Of a stretch of DNA of 21,858 bases, positions 1 through 9,012 are shown in pieces. This DNA comes from Chloroflexota bacterium (GTDB lineage: Bacteria; Chloroflexota; Chloroflexia; JAMDCE01), in the NCBI GenBank assembly GCA_023489135.1, contig JAMDCE010000368.1, positions 1 to 21,858 of the forward strand, in the 5' to 3' direction. The notes beneath the pieces are model-generated. The model had not been told where the DNA came from and did no database searches. It saw only the letters and a list, made by a program, of their open reading frames with translations. The position numbers and the translations under genes are program-made. Position 1 is the first letter of the stretch; the number at the start of each line of letters is the position of its first letter.

Positions 1-1245
<1,245 letters not shown>

Positions 1246-1286
1246 TTCAGGGCGGGGCAATGAAGGCCAGACGATCAGGACCGGAT

Positions 1287-1357
1287 CTCACCGCGGAGAC
1301 GCAGAGGACGCAGAGTTTTTCTTCTAATCTCTGCGCTCTCTGCGTCTCTGCGGTTAG
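1287..1357. repeat. GCAGAGACGCAGAG-type palindromic dispersed repeat
   Basis: Two arms of 29 nt (1287-1315 and 1329-1357) are reverse complements at about 25 of 29 positions around a 13-nt T-rich loop (tttttcttctaat). The arms carry the internally repetitive GGAGACGCAGAGGACGCAGAG / CTCTGCGTCTCTGCGG pattern. From general knowledge, very similar palindromes are scattered through intergenic regions of many unrelated environmental bacteria and often get miscalled as small ORFs rich in ETQR or LCVSAV. It would fold as a strong hairpin in the hypF-hypC mRNA on either strand. No transposase is adjacent. Confidence 0.85.
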
Positions 1358-1424
1358 CCGCAGCCCGGTTTGCAGAATCATCACACCACGAAGCTGCCGC
1401 GATCTTGAACTAAGGAGGGAATAG

Positions 1425-1661
1425 ATGTGCCTGGGAGTCCCGGCTAAGGTCGTCGGTTTGGGAGAGAACTCCATGGCCGAAGTGGAGATCGGCGGAATGA
1501 CACGCCGGGTCGATCTGACGCTAGTGCCGGATTGCCGGATCGGCGACTACGTGCTGATTCACGTGGGTTTCGCGATCGAGCGCCTCAACGAAGCGGCGGC
1601 GCTGGAGACGCTGGCCTTGCTACGGCAGATGGCCGAAGTTTCCGACGAGGACCGCCCGTGA
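1425..1661 (+). CDS. hypC: HypC, hydrogenase assembly chaperone
   Basis: HypC is the small chaperone that, with HypD, carries the Fe(CN)2CO unit and hands it to the hydrogenase large-subunit precursor. The 78-residue product has the family start MCLGVPAKVV with the essential Cys2, followed by the beta-barrel pattern (AEVEIGGMTRRVDL, IGDYVLIHVGFAIERL). Length is normal for the family. The start is fixed by a strong Shine-Dalgarno AAGGAGGG at 1412-1419 and by the need for Cys at position 2. Its stop overlaps the hypD GTG start in a GTGA arrangement, implying translational coupling. No structural hydrogenase genes are in the window, so the client enzyme is encoded elsewhere. Confidence 0.96.
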   Translation: MCLGVPAKVVGLGENSMAEVEIGGMTRRVDLTLVPDCRIGDYVLIHVGFAIERLNEAAALETLALLRQMAEVSDEDRP

Positions 1662-2758
1662 GATACATCGACGAATACCGCGACGGAGCGCTGGGGCGAA
1701 AGCTGCTGCACAGCCTGCGCGCCAAGGTAGAGGGCCAGCCACGATATCGGTTTATGGAGGTTTGTGGCACCCATACCGTGTCGATCTTCCGCAGCGGTCT
1801 GCGCAGCGCGCTGCCGTCTGAGATCTCCCTGCTTTCCGGCCCCGGCTGCCCGGTCTGTGTCACGGCCCAGGAAGACGTCGACAAAGCCATCGAGCTATCC
1901 CGGCAACCGGGCGCCGTCCTGGTCACCTACGGGGATATGCTGAAGGTGCCGGGCACCAGGTCCAGCTTGCAGGAGGAACGGGCTAAAGGGGCGGACGTGC
2001 GGGTGGTCTATTCGCCATCCGACGCCCTGGCCATTTCCAGCGCGGGCCCAACCAAGAAGGTGATCTTCCTGGGAGTAGGATTCGAGACCACCACCCCTCC
2101 CCTCGCTCTGGTAATCAAAGAGGCGCATCGCCGGAAAATCGAGAACCTCTTCGTGCTGTCCGTACACAAGCTCATCCCGCCGGCGCTGAGGGCCTTGCTC
2201 GATAGCGGCGATGCCGCCATCGACGGCTTCCTCCTTCCGGGCCACGTCTCCACGATTATCGGCTCTCATCCCTACGAGTTCCTCTCTTTCCACGGCAAGC
2301 TACCGGCCGTCGTTTCCGGTTTCGAGCCACTCGATGTGCTGCAGAGCATCCACATGCTGATCGACCAGATATCGGACGGGCGCTCCGAGGTGGAGATACA
2401 GTACCGGCGGGTGGTTAAGAGAGAAGGCAACCTGCTGGCGCAGAAGGTAGTAGGCGAGGTCTTCGAGCCCACCGACGCCGCCTGGCGGGGGCTGGGAAGG
2501 ATTCCCGCCAGCGGCCTCAGGCTGCGCCCGGAGTACGGCCGGTTTGACGCCGAAAGGGCCTTCGATCTCGACGTTAGCTACAGCAAAGAGCCGGCCGGGT
2601 GTAGCTGTGGAGAGATGCTCCGCGGCATCAAGTCCCCTCACCAGTGCCACCTGTTCGCCGAAGCCTGCACCCCCGATCATCCGGTGGGACCGTGTATGGT
2701 TTCGTCAGAAGGGACCTGCGCCGCCTTCTACCACTATGGAGATGGCAATGGCGAATAG
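1658..2758 (+). CDS. hypD: HypD, Fe-S scaffold for Fe(CN)2CO assembly
   Basis: HypD is a [4Fe-4S] protein that, complexed with HypC, assembles the iron with its CN and CO ligands. The 366-residue product matches family length and carries the expected cysteine motifs: FMEVCGTHT near the N-terminus, GPGCPVCVT, and the C-terminal cluster CSCGEMLRG, QCHLFAEAC and GPCMVSSEGTCAAFY. The glycine-rich IFLGVGFETTTP segment is also typical. The start is the GTG at 1658, giving MRYIDEYRD and overlapping the hypC stop by four bases. A longer in-frame extension upstream only reads hypC in the wrong frame and is rejected. All key cysteines seen in the family are present, so the gene looks functional. Confidence 0.96.
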   Translation: MRYIDEYRDGALGRKLLHSLRAKVEGQPRYRFMEVCGTHTVSIFRSGLRSALPSEISLLSGPGCPVCVTAQEDVDKAIELSRQPGAVLVTYGDMLKVPGTRSSLQEERAKGADVRVVYSPSDALAISSAGPTKKVIFLGVGFETTTPPLALVIKEAHRRKIENLFVLSVHKLIPPALRALLDSGDAAIDGFLLPGHVSTIIGSHPYEFLSFHGKLPAVVSGFEPLDVLQSIHMLIDQISDGRSEVEIQYRRVVKREGNLLAQKVVGEVFEPTDAAWRGLGRIPASGLRLRPEYGRFDAERAFDLDVSYSKEPAGCSCGEMLRGIKSPHQCHLFAEACTPDHPVGPCMVSSEGTCAAFYHYGDGNGE

Positions 2759-3764
2759 TGAAGACCGAATCCTCCTGGCCCACGGCAGCGGAGGAAGGCT
2801 GAGCCAACAACTGACGCGGGAGATCTTTCTGCGCGCCTTCGACAGCGCGATCCTGCAACGGATGGATGACTGCGCCACGCTCGAAGCACAGCCGGGGCGT
2901 CTAGCCTTCACCACCGATTCGTTTGTGGTCAAGCCCATCTTCTTCGCGGGAGGAGACATAGGCAAGCTGGCCGTCTGCGGCACCGTGAACGATCTGGCGA
3001 TGTCGGGCGCCATCCCCAGGTATCTGGCGGTCACTTTCATCGTCGAAGAGGGTTTCCTGATCTCCGATCTGCTTCGCCTCGCCAAAAGCATGCGGGGCGC
3101 GGCCGACGAGGCCGGCGTAGAGATCGTCGCCGGGGATACCAAGGTCGTCGAGGCCGGGAAAGCCGACGGGGTTTTTGTCACCACGACCGGCCTGGGCACT
3201 ATTCCACCGGGAATCTCCATTTCCGGCTCCGGCGCCCGACCCGGCGACAAGATCATACTCAGCGGGCCCATCGGCGATCACGGCATAGCCATCTTGAGCG
3301 AGCGCGAGGGCTTGCGCTTTAGCTCCGAGATTCGGAGCGACTGTGCCCCGCTCAACCATTTGGTGAAGGCGATGCTGCTCGTGAGCACCGACATCCACTG
3401 CCTACGCGACCCCACCAGAGGGGGGCTGGCCACGGTTCTCAACGAACTGGCGGAGCAGTCACAGGTGGCTGTGCGCGTCTTCGAGCACGCCATCCCCGTT
3501 CGGGACGGGGTGCGCGCGGCCTGCGAGCTGCTGGGGTTCGACCCTCTCTATATAGCCAACGAAGGCAAGCTGGTGGCCATAGTGGCCGGCGAGGTGGCCG
3601 AGCCAATCCTCAATAGAATGAGGCTGGAAAGCTATGGCCGAGACGCCGCCATCATCGGCGAGGTCCTGGACGGCCCGGCCGGCCGAGTCACTATGGTTAC
3701 GAACATCGGCGGCAGCCGGATTATCGACGTGCTGTCCGGCGAGATGCTGCCACGGATCTGCTGA
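2748..3764 (+). CDS. hypE: HypE, carbamoyl dehydratase for cyanide ligand synthesis
   Basis: HypE is an ATP-dependent PurM-like enzyme that accepts carbamoyl from HypF on its C-terminal Cys and dehydrates it to thiocyanate for transfer to the HypC-HypD iron. Visible are LLAHGSGGRLSQ at the N-terminus, the AIRS/PurM motifs FTTDSFVV, GTVNDLAMSG and AGDTKVVEAG, DPTRGGLATVLNELA in the C-terminal lobe, and the diagnostic LPRIC terminus with the acceptor Cys as the last residue. The predicted protein has 338 residues, normal for HypE. Three in-frame ATGs lie at 2736, 2742 and 2748; 2748 is preferred because GGAG at 2738-2741 then sits 6 nt upstream. It overlaps the end of hypD by 11 nt, so hypC, hypD and hypE form one coupled unit. 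Confidence 0.95.
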   Translation: MANSEDRILLAHGSGGRLSQQLTREIFLRAFDSAILQRMDDCATLEAQPGRLAFTTDSFVVKPIFFAGGDIGKLAVCGTVNDLAMSGAIPRYLAVTFIVEEGFLISDLLRLAKSMRGAADEAGVEIVAGDTKVVEAGKADGVFVTTTGLGTIPPGISISGSGARPGDKIILSGPIGDHGIAILSEREGLRFSSEIRSDCAPLNHLVKAMLLVSTDIHCLRDPTRGGLATVLNELAEQSQVAVRVFEHAIPVRDGVRAACELLGFDPLYIANEGKLVAIVAGEVAEPILNRMRLESYGRDAAIIGEVLDGPAGRVTMVTNIGGSRIIDVLSGEMLPRIC

Positions 3765-3791
3765 CGCTGGCCAGATCATGGGCCGAAACGG

Positions 3792-3820
3792 TTGATTCTT
3801 CGCCTTTCTGATGCTATCAT
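3792..3820 (+). promoter_or_regulatory. Sigma70-type promoter for the DUF3052 gene
   Basis: TTGATT (3792-3797) and TATCAT (3815-3820) are separated by exactly 17 nt, 4/6 and 5/6 matches to consensus. Transcription would start near 3827, just before the GGAGGGG ribosome-binding site. This placement supports the GTG at 3856, not the upstream ATG at 3811, as the translation start. It also suggests the genes after hypE form a separate transcription unit. Confidence 0.55.
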
Positions 3821-3855
3821 CAGGCCACCAGCTGCTGACCGGAGGGGATGAGGAC

Positions 3856-4260
3856 GTGGCAGAAGGCTCTTTAGCCAAGAAACTTCAGATCAAGCCTGGG
3901 CAGCGGGTGGCCATCATTAACTCTCCACCGGGCTACCTCGAACAGCTCGGCGAGCTGCCGGGGGGCACGGAGGTGGCAGACAAGCCCGATGGGGTATTCG
4001 ACTTCGTCCAGCTCTTCGTCAAGAACGTCGAGGAGCTGAATCGTCTGGCGCCCGCGGCAATAGGAGCCATCAAGCGCGATGGCGTCTTGTGGATCTGCTA
4101 CCCCAAGCAAAGCGCCAAGATCAAGACCGACATCACGCGCGACGTCGGCTGGGACACGGTTCGGGAGGCCGGGCTCAGGCCGGTGTCGCTGGTTTCGATC
4201 GACGACGTCTGGTCGGCGCTGCGCTTCCGCCCCACGGAGTTAGTACAACAGAAGAAGTGA
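3856..4260 (+). CDS. DUF3052-like protein of unknown function
   Basis: The 134-residue product resembles DUF3052-type proteins, judged from memory of the family. It opens with AKKLQIKPGQRVAIINSPPGY, has a middle DFVQLFVKNVEELNR, then GVLWICYPKQSAKIKTDITR and a C-terminal SIDDVWSALRFRPTEL. It reads as a small soluble alpha/beta protein; no catalytic residues can be assigned and there is no signal peptide or membrane segment. The GTG start is chosen because GGAGGGG lies 8 nt upstream and the predicted promoter would place the ATG at 3811 outside the transcript. It sits 49 nt before an ABC ATPase gene on the same strand, so the two may be co-transcribed, but nothing links their functions. Biochemical role unknown. 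Confidence 0.8.
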   Translation: MAEGSLAKKLQIKPGQRVAIINSPPGYLEQLGELPGGTEVADKPDGVFDFVQLFVKNVEELNRLAPAAIGAIKRDGVLWICYPKQSAKIKTDITRDVGWDTVREAGLRPVSLVSIDDVWSALRFRPTELVQQKK

Positions 4261-4309
4261 TCCGGCAGATAGTTGTCTTGAGACTTGGACGACGATGAGA
4301 GGATGAAGT

Positions 4310-5131
4310 ATGGATGTCAGGGCTAACAACGTAGTCAAGGTGTTCGATAGGGGAAAGCATCCGGTGATGGCTCTGGCAGGCGTGAGCTTCGAGGTCAAGG
4401 CGGGGGAGTTTTTCAGCTTCATCGGCCCCTCGGGCTGCGGCAAGAGCACGCTCCTGGGCCTAATCGCCGGCCTGGAGAAGCCCACCAGCGGATCGGTCGA
4501 GTTCCTGGGCGAGCAAACGGCCAAGGCCAGAACGTCGCTGGTCTGGCAGGATTACCGCCTGCTGCCCTGGCGGACGGTCGAGGCCAATGTCGACTACCCC
4601 GGCGAGATGCGGGACGAGCCCAAGCCGGTGATGAAACGCGTCACCGACTATTTTCTAAGGGTCATTCGCCTGGGCGACTTTCGCACCTACTTCCCCAGTC
4701 AGCTGTCGGGAGGAATGAAACAGCGCGCGGGCATCGCCCGGGCCCTGGCCAACGACCCAGAGGTACTGCTGATGGATGAGCCCTTTGCCCACCTCGACGC
4801 GCTGGCTCGCAAGCTGCTCCAGGAGGAGCTGCTAAACCTCTGGGAGAGAACGGGCAAAACGGTCATCTATGTAACCCACAACATCGAAGAGGCCGTGCTG
4901 CTGAGCGATCGCATCGCCGTTATGACCAACAGCCCCGGGAGAATACGTGAAATCGTGACCGTGGACCTGCCGCGTCCCAGAAACGAGCTAACCCATATGG
5001 ACGAACGCTTCCCACGCATCACGCGCGAGATCTGGAACATTCTGAAGGCCGACGTCGAGCAAACCATCCGCGAGCATAGGGAGCCTCCGAAGGAGCCCCG
5101 GAAGCCGTTTACCCCCCAGACATTCAATTAG
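4310..5131 (+). CDS. NitT/TauT-family ABC transporter ATP-binding protein, orphan
   Basis: This is the ATPase of an importer of the nitrate/sulfonate/taurine (SsuB/TauB/NrtD) type. All nucleotide-binding elements are in order: Walker A GPSGCGKST (residues 39-47), Q-loop VWQDYRLLPWRT (Gln about 80) with the LLPW sequence typical of this subfamily, signature LSGGMKQR (132-139), Walker B VLLMDEPFAHLD and the H-loop His190 in VTHN. The 273-residue length fits the family. The C-terminal tail is charged and Pro-rich. AGAGGA 6 nt before the ATG supports the start. No permease or substrate-binding protein is next to it: the upstream gene is DUF3052-like and the downstream gene is convergent. Partner subunits must be elsewhere or shared, and the substrate cannot be inferred. 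Confidence 0.92.
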   Translation: MDVRANNVVKVFDRGKHPVMALAGVSFEVKAGEFFSFIGPSGCGKSTLLGLIAGLEKPTSGSVEFLGEQTAKARTSLVWQDYRLLPWRTVEANVDYPGEMRDEPKPVMKRVTDYFLRVIRLGDFRTYFPSQLSGGMKQRAGIARALANDPEVLLMDEPFAHLDALARKLLQEELLNLWERTGKTVIYVTHNIEEAVLLSDRIAVMTNSPGRIREIVTVDLPRPRNELTHMDERFPRITREIWNILKADVEQTIREHREPPKEPRKPFTPQTFN

Positions 5132-5160
5132 GGCTTGCCAACGGGAAGGTCGGCCGCCCC

Positions 5161-6129
5161 CTATTTAGCCAGCACGCGAGAGAGCTGATAGAGGTCCATA
5201 TTCAGCCCGCACGGTCCTGACAGGGCCGTTTCCAGGTCCAGCGGGACCACTGCCGAACCCACCAGAGCCACCATCTGCCCCGTCATTCCGTTCAACAGAC
5301 ATTCAACAGCTGCCACTCCAAAGCGCGTGGCCAGAATTCGGTCGAATGCGCTGGGAGACCCTCCGCGCTGTACGTGGCCGAGCACGGTCAAGCGAGCCTC
5401 AAAACCCTTCTCTCGCAGCGCGGAGATATGGTTCCTAAGCGTCTCCGCCTTCAGGGAAGCCCCTTCCGCCGCCACCACGATGAAATGCGGCTTCCCTCGC
5501 TCGTACGCCTCCCTCAAGCCCTGGATGACTGATTCCACCGTCGTTTCCACCTCCGGTATGAGGACGACCTCAGCCCCCGAGGCGAACCCGGCCATTAGCG
5601 CTAAATACCCGCAGTCCCTACCCATAACCTCCACAATGAAGGCGCGCTGGTGAGCGCTGGCCGTGTCCTTGATGCGGTCGATCGCCTCCAGCGCCGTGTT
5701 CAGCGCCGTGTCCGCTCCGATCGCCATTTGCGACCCCGGCAGGTCGTTGTCGATGCTCGCCGGCACTCCCACCACTCGAACTCCGGCTCGATGCAGCTCC
5801 AGCGCCCCTCGCAGAGATCCGTTACCACCGATCACCACCAGCCCCTCAACGGCCCACTTTCTCAGATTGTCGATTGACTTCGCCAACCCTTCGGGCGTCC
5901 TGAATTCCTCCGACCTCGCCGTCCCTAAGATGGTGCCGCCGTGCTGAACAATCCCACCCACCCCACGCCGACTCAGTTCCACCGATTCCCCACGCACCAA
6001 GCCTTGATAGCCTCGCTCAACGCCGATCACTTCCAAGCCTCTAGCCACCCCGACACGAGCCACCGCCCGAATGGCCGCGTTCATTCCGGGCGCATCCCCT
6101 CCGCTGGTCATCACCGCTATCTTTCTCAT
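5161..6129 (-). CDS. pfkA: ATP-type 6-phosphofructokinase
   Basis: This enzyme phosphorylates fructose 6-phosphate to fructose 1,6-bisphosphate, the committing step of glycolysis. The 322-residue protein aligns with the E. coli numbering: GGDAPGMNAAIR (10-21), catalytic SIDND with Asp127, HQR with Arg162, EVMGR with Met169, AEG with Glu222, and HVQRGGSPSAFDR near 252-264. Two substitutions stand out: GGNGS at 101-105 has Asn where classical ATP enzymes have Asp103, a Mg-ATP contact, and Ser125 replaces the usual Thr. Gly104 is kept, so this is not the PPi-type GGDD signature. The start is the ATG at 6129 with AGGAG just upstream; an earlier in-frame ATG would put that Shine-Dalgarno inside the coding region. 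It converges with the ABC ATPase gene, 29 nt apart. Confidence 0.93.
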   Translation of the reverse strand: MRKIAVMTSGGDAPGMNAAIRAVARVGVARGLEVIGVERGYQGLVRGESVELSRRGVGGIVQHGGTILGTARSEEFRTPEGLAKSIDNLRKWAVEGLVVIGGNGSLRGALELHRAGVRVVGVPASIDNDLPGSQMAIGADTALNTALEAIDRIKDTASAHQRAFIVEVMGRDCGYLALMAGFASGAEVVLIPEVETTVESVIQGLREAYERGKPHFIVVAAEGASLKAETLRNHISALREKGFEARLTVLGHVQRGGSPSAFDRILATRFGVAAVECLLNGMTGQMVALVGSAVVPLDLETALSGPCGLNMDLYQLSRVLAK

Positions 6130-6420
6130 TTCCGCTCTCCTACAATCCACGCAAGTTTACCGCATCCCGAGAAAGCCGAATTGCTCTCCCGTCACACGGG
6201 TAGTCCCCCAAGCGCTGGTCCTCGCCCACCTCCCGCACTTTCCATACCACGGCCAAACGCCTGACTGCCTAATCACTAAGTGTACCCCGCAAAACGAGCG
6301 ATGTCGCCGACATGACGATCAACATGGCGATTCACAACGCCGTTGGCTATCTCTATGGCGCCCCCACCGCCTGTTTTGCAGCTCGCCATCCGATTACAGC
6401 GATTTCTTGACGAAACATCG
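6130..6420. other. Gene-free leader of pfkA and left flank of the candidate origin
   Basis: About 290 nt with no credible ORF on either strand. On the + strand C clearly exceeds G (22 C to 11 G across 6241-6300, hand count). The pfkA promoter should lie here on the minus strand, but I find no convincing -35/-10 pair. A short perfect palindrome ATGTCG-C-CGACAT lies at 6301-6313. No tRNA or riboswitch fold is recognised. Confidence 0.6.
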
Positions 6421-6421
6421 A

Positions 6422-6464
6422 GCGCTATAGCGCCGTTGATAGCGCATATTAAGCCCAGATAGCG
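6422..6464. repeat. 12-bp palindrome plus ATAGCG direct repeats
   Basis: A perfect palindrome GCGCTATAGCGC occupies 6422-6433, and the hexamer ATAGCG recurs at 6427, 6439 and 6459, the last two as GATAGCG. The cluster ends 28 nt before the first DnaA box. The arrangement resembles short iterons or a regulator site next to a replication origin, but the binding factor is unknown and chance cannot be excluded for such short words. Confidence 0.4.
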
Positions 6465-6492
6465 ACTCCCTATTGCCTACATGACATAACTG

Positions 6493-6542
6493 TGTGGATA
6501 AGCCGGCCTCCTTTGTGGATAACTCAGCACGGTTGTGGATAA
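6493..6542 (-). promoter_or_regulatory. Cluster of three perfect DnaA boxes
   Basis: TGTGGATAA, the complement of the consensus box TTATCCACA, occurs without mismatch at 6493-6501, 6514-6522 and 6534-6542. All three share one orientation and are spaced 21 and 20 bp, close to two helical turns, so DnaA would bind on one face of the DNA. Three exact 9-mers in 50 bp is far beyond chance. Confidence 0.88.
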
Positions 6543-6684
6543 CTTCGTGGACTAACACCACCTCTCGGCTTTGCCACCTCTCTTTCATCCACTTACCACC
6601 GTTCCTTTCCCACGAATTCATCCACCTTTCACCCGAACTGTTCTCAGCACCTTGAACCTACTAATAGTGCCCATCTATCAACGT

Positions 6685-6702
6685 TTTTCCACTTTTTCCA
6701 CA
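6685..6702 (+). promoter_or_regulatory. Adjacent pair of near-consensus DnaA boxes, opposite orientation
   Basis: TTTTCCACT (6685-6693) and TTTTCCACA (6694-6702) abut directly and match TTATCCACA at 7 and 8 of 9 positions. They point the opposite way from the perfect boxes at 6493-6542. They are followed by a GC-rich spacer and the trio-like tract, which is the position expected next to an unwinding element. Confidence 0.55.
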
Positions 6703-6751
6703 TCTCCTGGCCTACCTATTACGACTACGTCTGCTATACACTCTACTCATG

Positions 6752-6760
6752 TGATACAAT
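6752..6760 (+). promoter_or_regulatory. Extended -10 promoter reading toward obgE
   Basis: TGA-TACAAT forms an extended -10 (TGn plus a 5/6 hexamer) with no good -35 at the right distance. Transcription would begin near 6767 and run through the small ORF at 6863 into obgE, giving a leader of roughly 280 nt before obgE. It lies at the right border of the candidate origin. Confidence 0.45.
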
Positions 6761-6862
6761 CACCCAAGGCTCCAGGCTTCGGTATGTCAGCAAGAAACTC
6801 GTAATAATGGATGCGGAAGCCTCCCTCTCGGAACGAGTAAGATGGCCGCGCGTGGAGGCAGT

Positions 6863-8312
<1,450 letters not shown>

Positions 8313-8356
8313 GATGCGACGGAACATCGTGCGGTATAGGAGCATACTGGCGGTAG

Positions 8357-8365
8357 TGGTATAAT
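8357..8365 (+). promoter_or_regulatory. Extended -10 promoter for nadD
   Basis: TGG-TATAAT gives a perfect -10 hexamer with the TGn extension, in the 82-nt gap between obgE and nadD. No clear -35 is seen at 17 nt, which is usual for extended -10 promoters. Start of transcription near 8372 leaves a leader of about 23 nt holding the GGGGGGAGG ribosome-binding site. Confidence 0.6.
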
Positions 8366-8394
8366 CGAGGCCACACCGTCTTGGGGGGAGGCCG

Positions 8395-9012
8395 ATGAAG
8401 ATCGGGGTATTGGGGGGAAGTTTCGACCCTATTCACTATGGCCATCTTGTAGCCGCCCAAGAGGCCCTGATGGCGCTAAAGCTCTCGCGAGTGATTTTCG
8501 TGCCCGCGGGCCAACCGCCTCATAAGCTGCATCGCACTTTGTCCGATCCGGAGGCTCGTCTGGAAATGGTGAACATCGCCATTTCGTCTAACCCGGGTTT
8601 CGAATCCTCCAGGATCGATATCGATCGTCCTGGGCCTCATTATTCGGTAGACACGGTAAAGATCCTCCGGCACCGGCTGGGTTCGGAGGCAGAGATCTTC
8701 TTCATAGTCGGACTGGATTCCCTGCTCGATATGGGGACGTGGCGAGACCCGCAGCAGTTGCTGATGCTTTGCCGTCTGGTGGGGGTCACCAGGCCAGGGT
8801 ATCCGCGAGCGGACCTGCAGACGTTGGATGCGCGCATCCAGAGGTGGGCCGACCGCATAATCGTGCTGCCAATCCCGGAAATGAACATCTCTTCGTCTGG
8901 CTTGCGTCAAAGGGTTCGGGATGTCCGTCCGATCAAGTATCAGCTTCCGGAGGGGGTAGAGGAATACATCTTCGCCAAGGGGTTGTACAAAGATGGGGGG
9001 AGTGAGGAGTGA
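8395..9012 (+). CDS. nadD: Nicotinate-mononucleotide adenylyltransferase
   Basis: NadD transfers AMP from ATP to nicotinate mononucleotide, giving deamido-NAD in NAD biosynthesis. The 205-residue product shows the nucleotidyltransferase signature GGSFDPIHYGHL (7-18) with the HxGH-type ATP site, VFVPAGQPPHK, the substrate-contact region FFIVGLDSLLDMGTW, and the C-terminal ISSSGLRQRV motif. Length is typical of NadD. GGGGGGAGG 4 nt before the ATG fixes the start. Its TGA overlaps the ATG of the downstream lipoprotein gene (tgATG), indicating translational coupling. The usual partner rsfS is not next to it here. Confidence 0.95.
   Translation: MKIGVLGGSFDPIHYGHLVAAQEALMALKLSRVIFVPAGQPPHKLHRTLSDPEARLEMVNIAISSNPGFESSRIDIDRPGPHYSVDTVKILRHRLGSEAEIFFIVGLDSLLDMGTWRDPQQLLMLCRLVGVTRPGYPRADLQTLDARIQRWADRIIVLPIPEMNISSSGLRQRVRDVRPIKYQLPEGVEEYIFAKGLYKDGGSEE

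Larger units (their letters stand above)
6420..6790. other. Candidate chromosomal replication origin (oriC)
   Basis: Seen in the sequence: three perfect DnaA boxes in tandem (6493-6542), two weak 7/9 boxes (6585-6593, 6618-6626), an opposed adjacent pair TTTTCCACT/TTTTCCACA (6685-6702), a short GC-rich spacer and then CTATTACGACTACG (6716-6729). Its complement reads 3'-GAT-AAT-GCT-GAT, close to the DnaA-trio element that follows the boxes in Bacillus-type unwinding regions. By hand count, + strand C exceeds G 88 to 26 in 6541-6780, then G exceeds C 81 to 55 in 6781-7020. Flanking genes pfkA and obgE diverge from the region. Against it: dnaA and dnaN are not in the window, and genes farther away do not all follow the leading strand. 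A DnaA-titrating or DnaA-regulated region is the alternative. Confidence 0.6.

Noticed and set aside
3765..3791. A terminator after hypE (GGCC/GGCC pairing)
   Set aside because: Only a 4-bp stem and no T-run.
3811..3855. An upstream ATG extending the DUF3052-like protein by 15 residues
   Set aside because: The ATG overlaps the predicted -10, has no ribosome-binding site, and the GTG at 3856 has a well-placed GGAGGGG.
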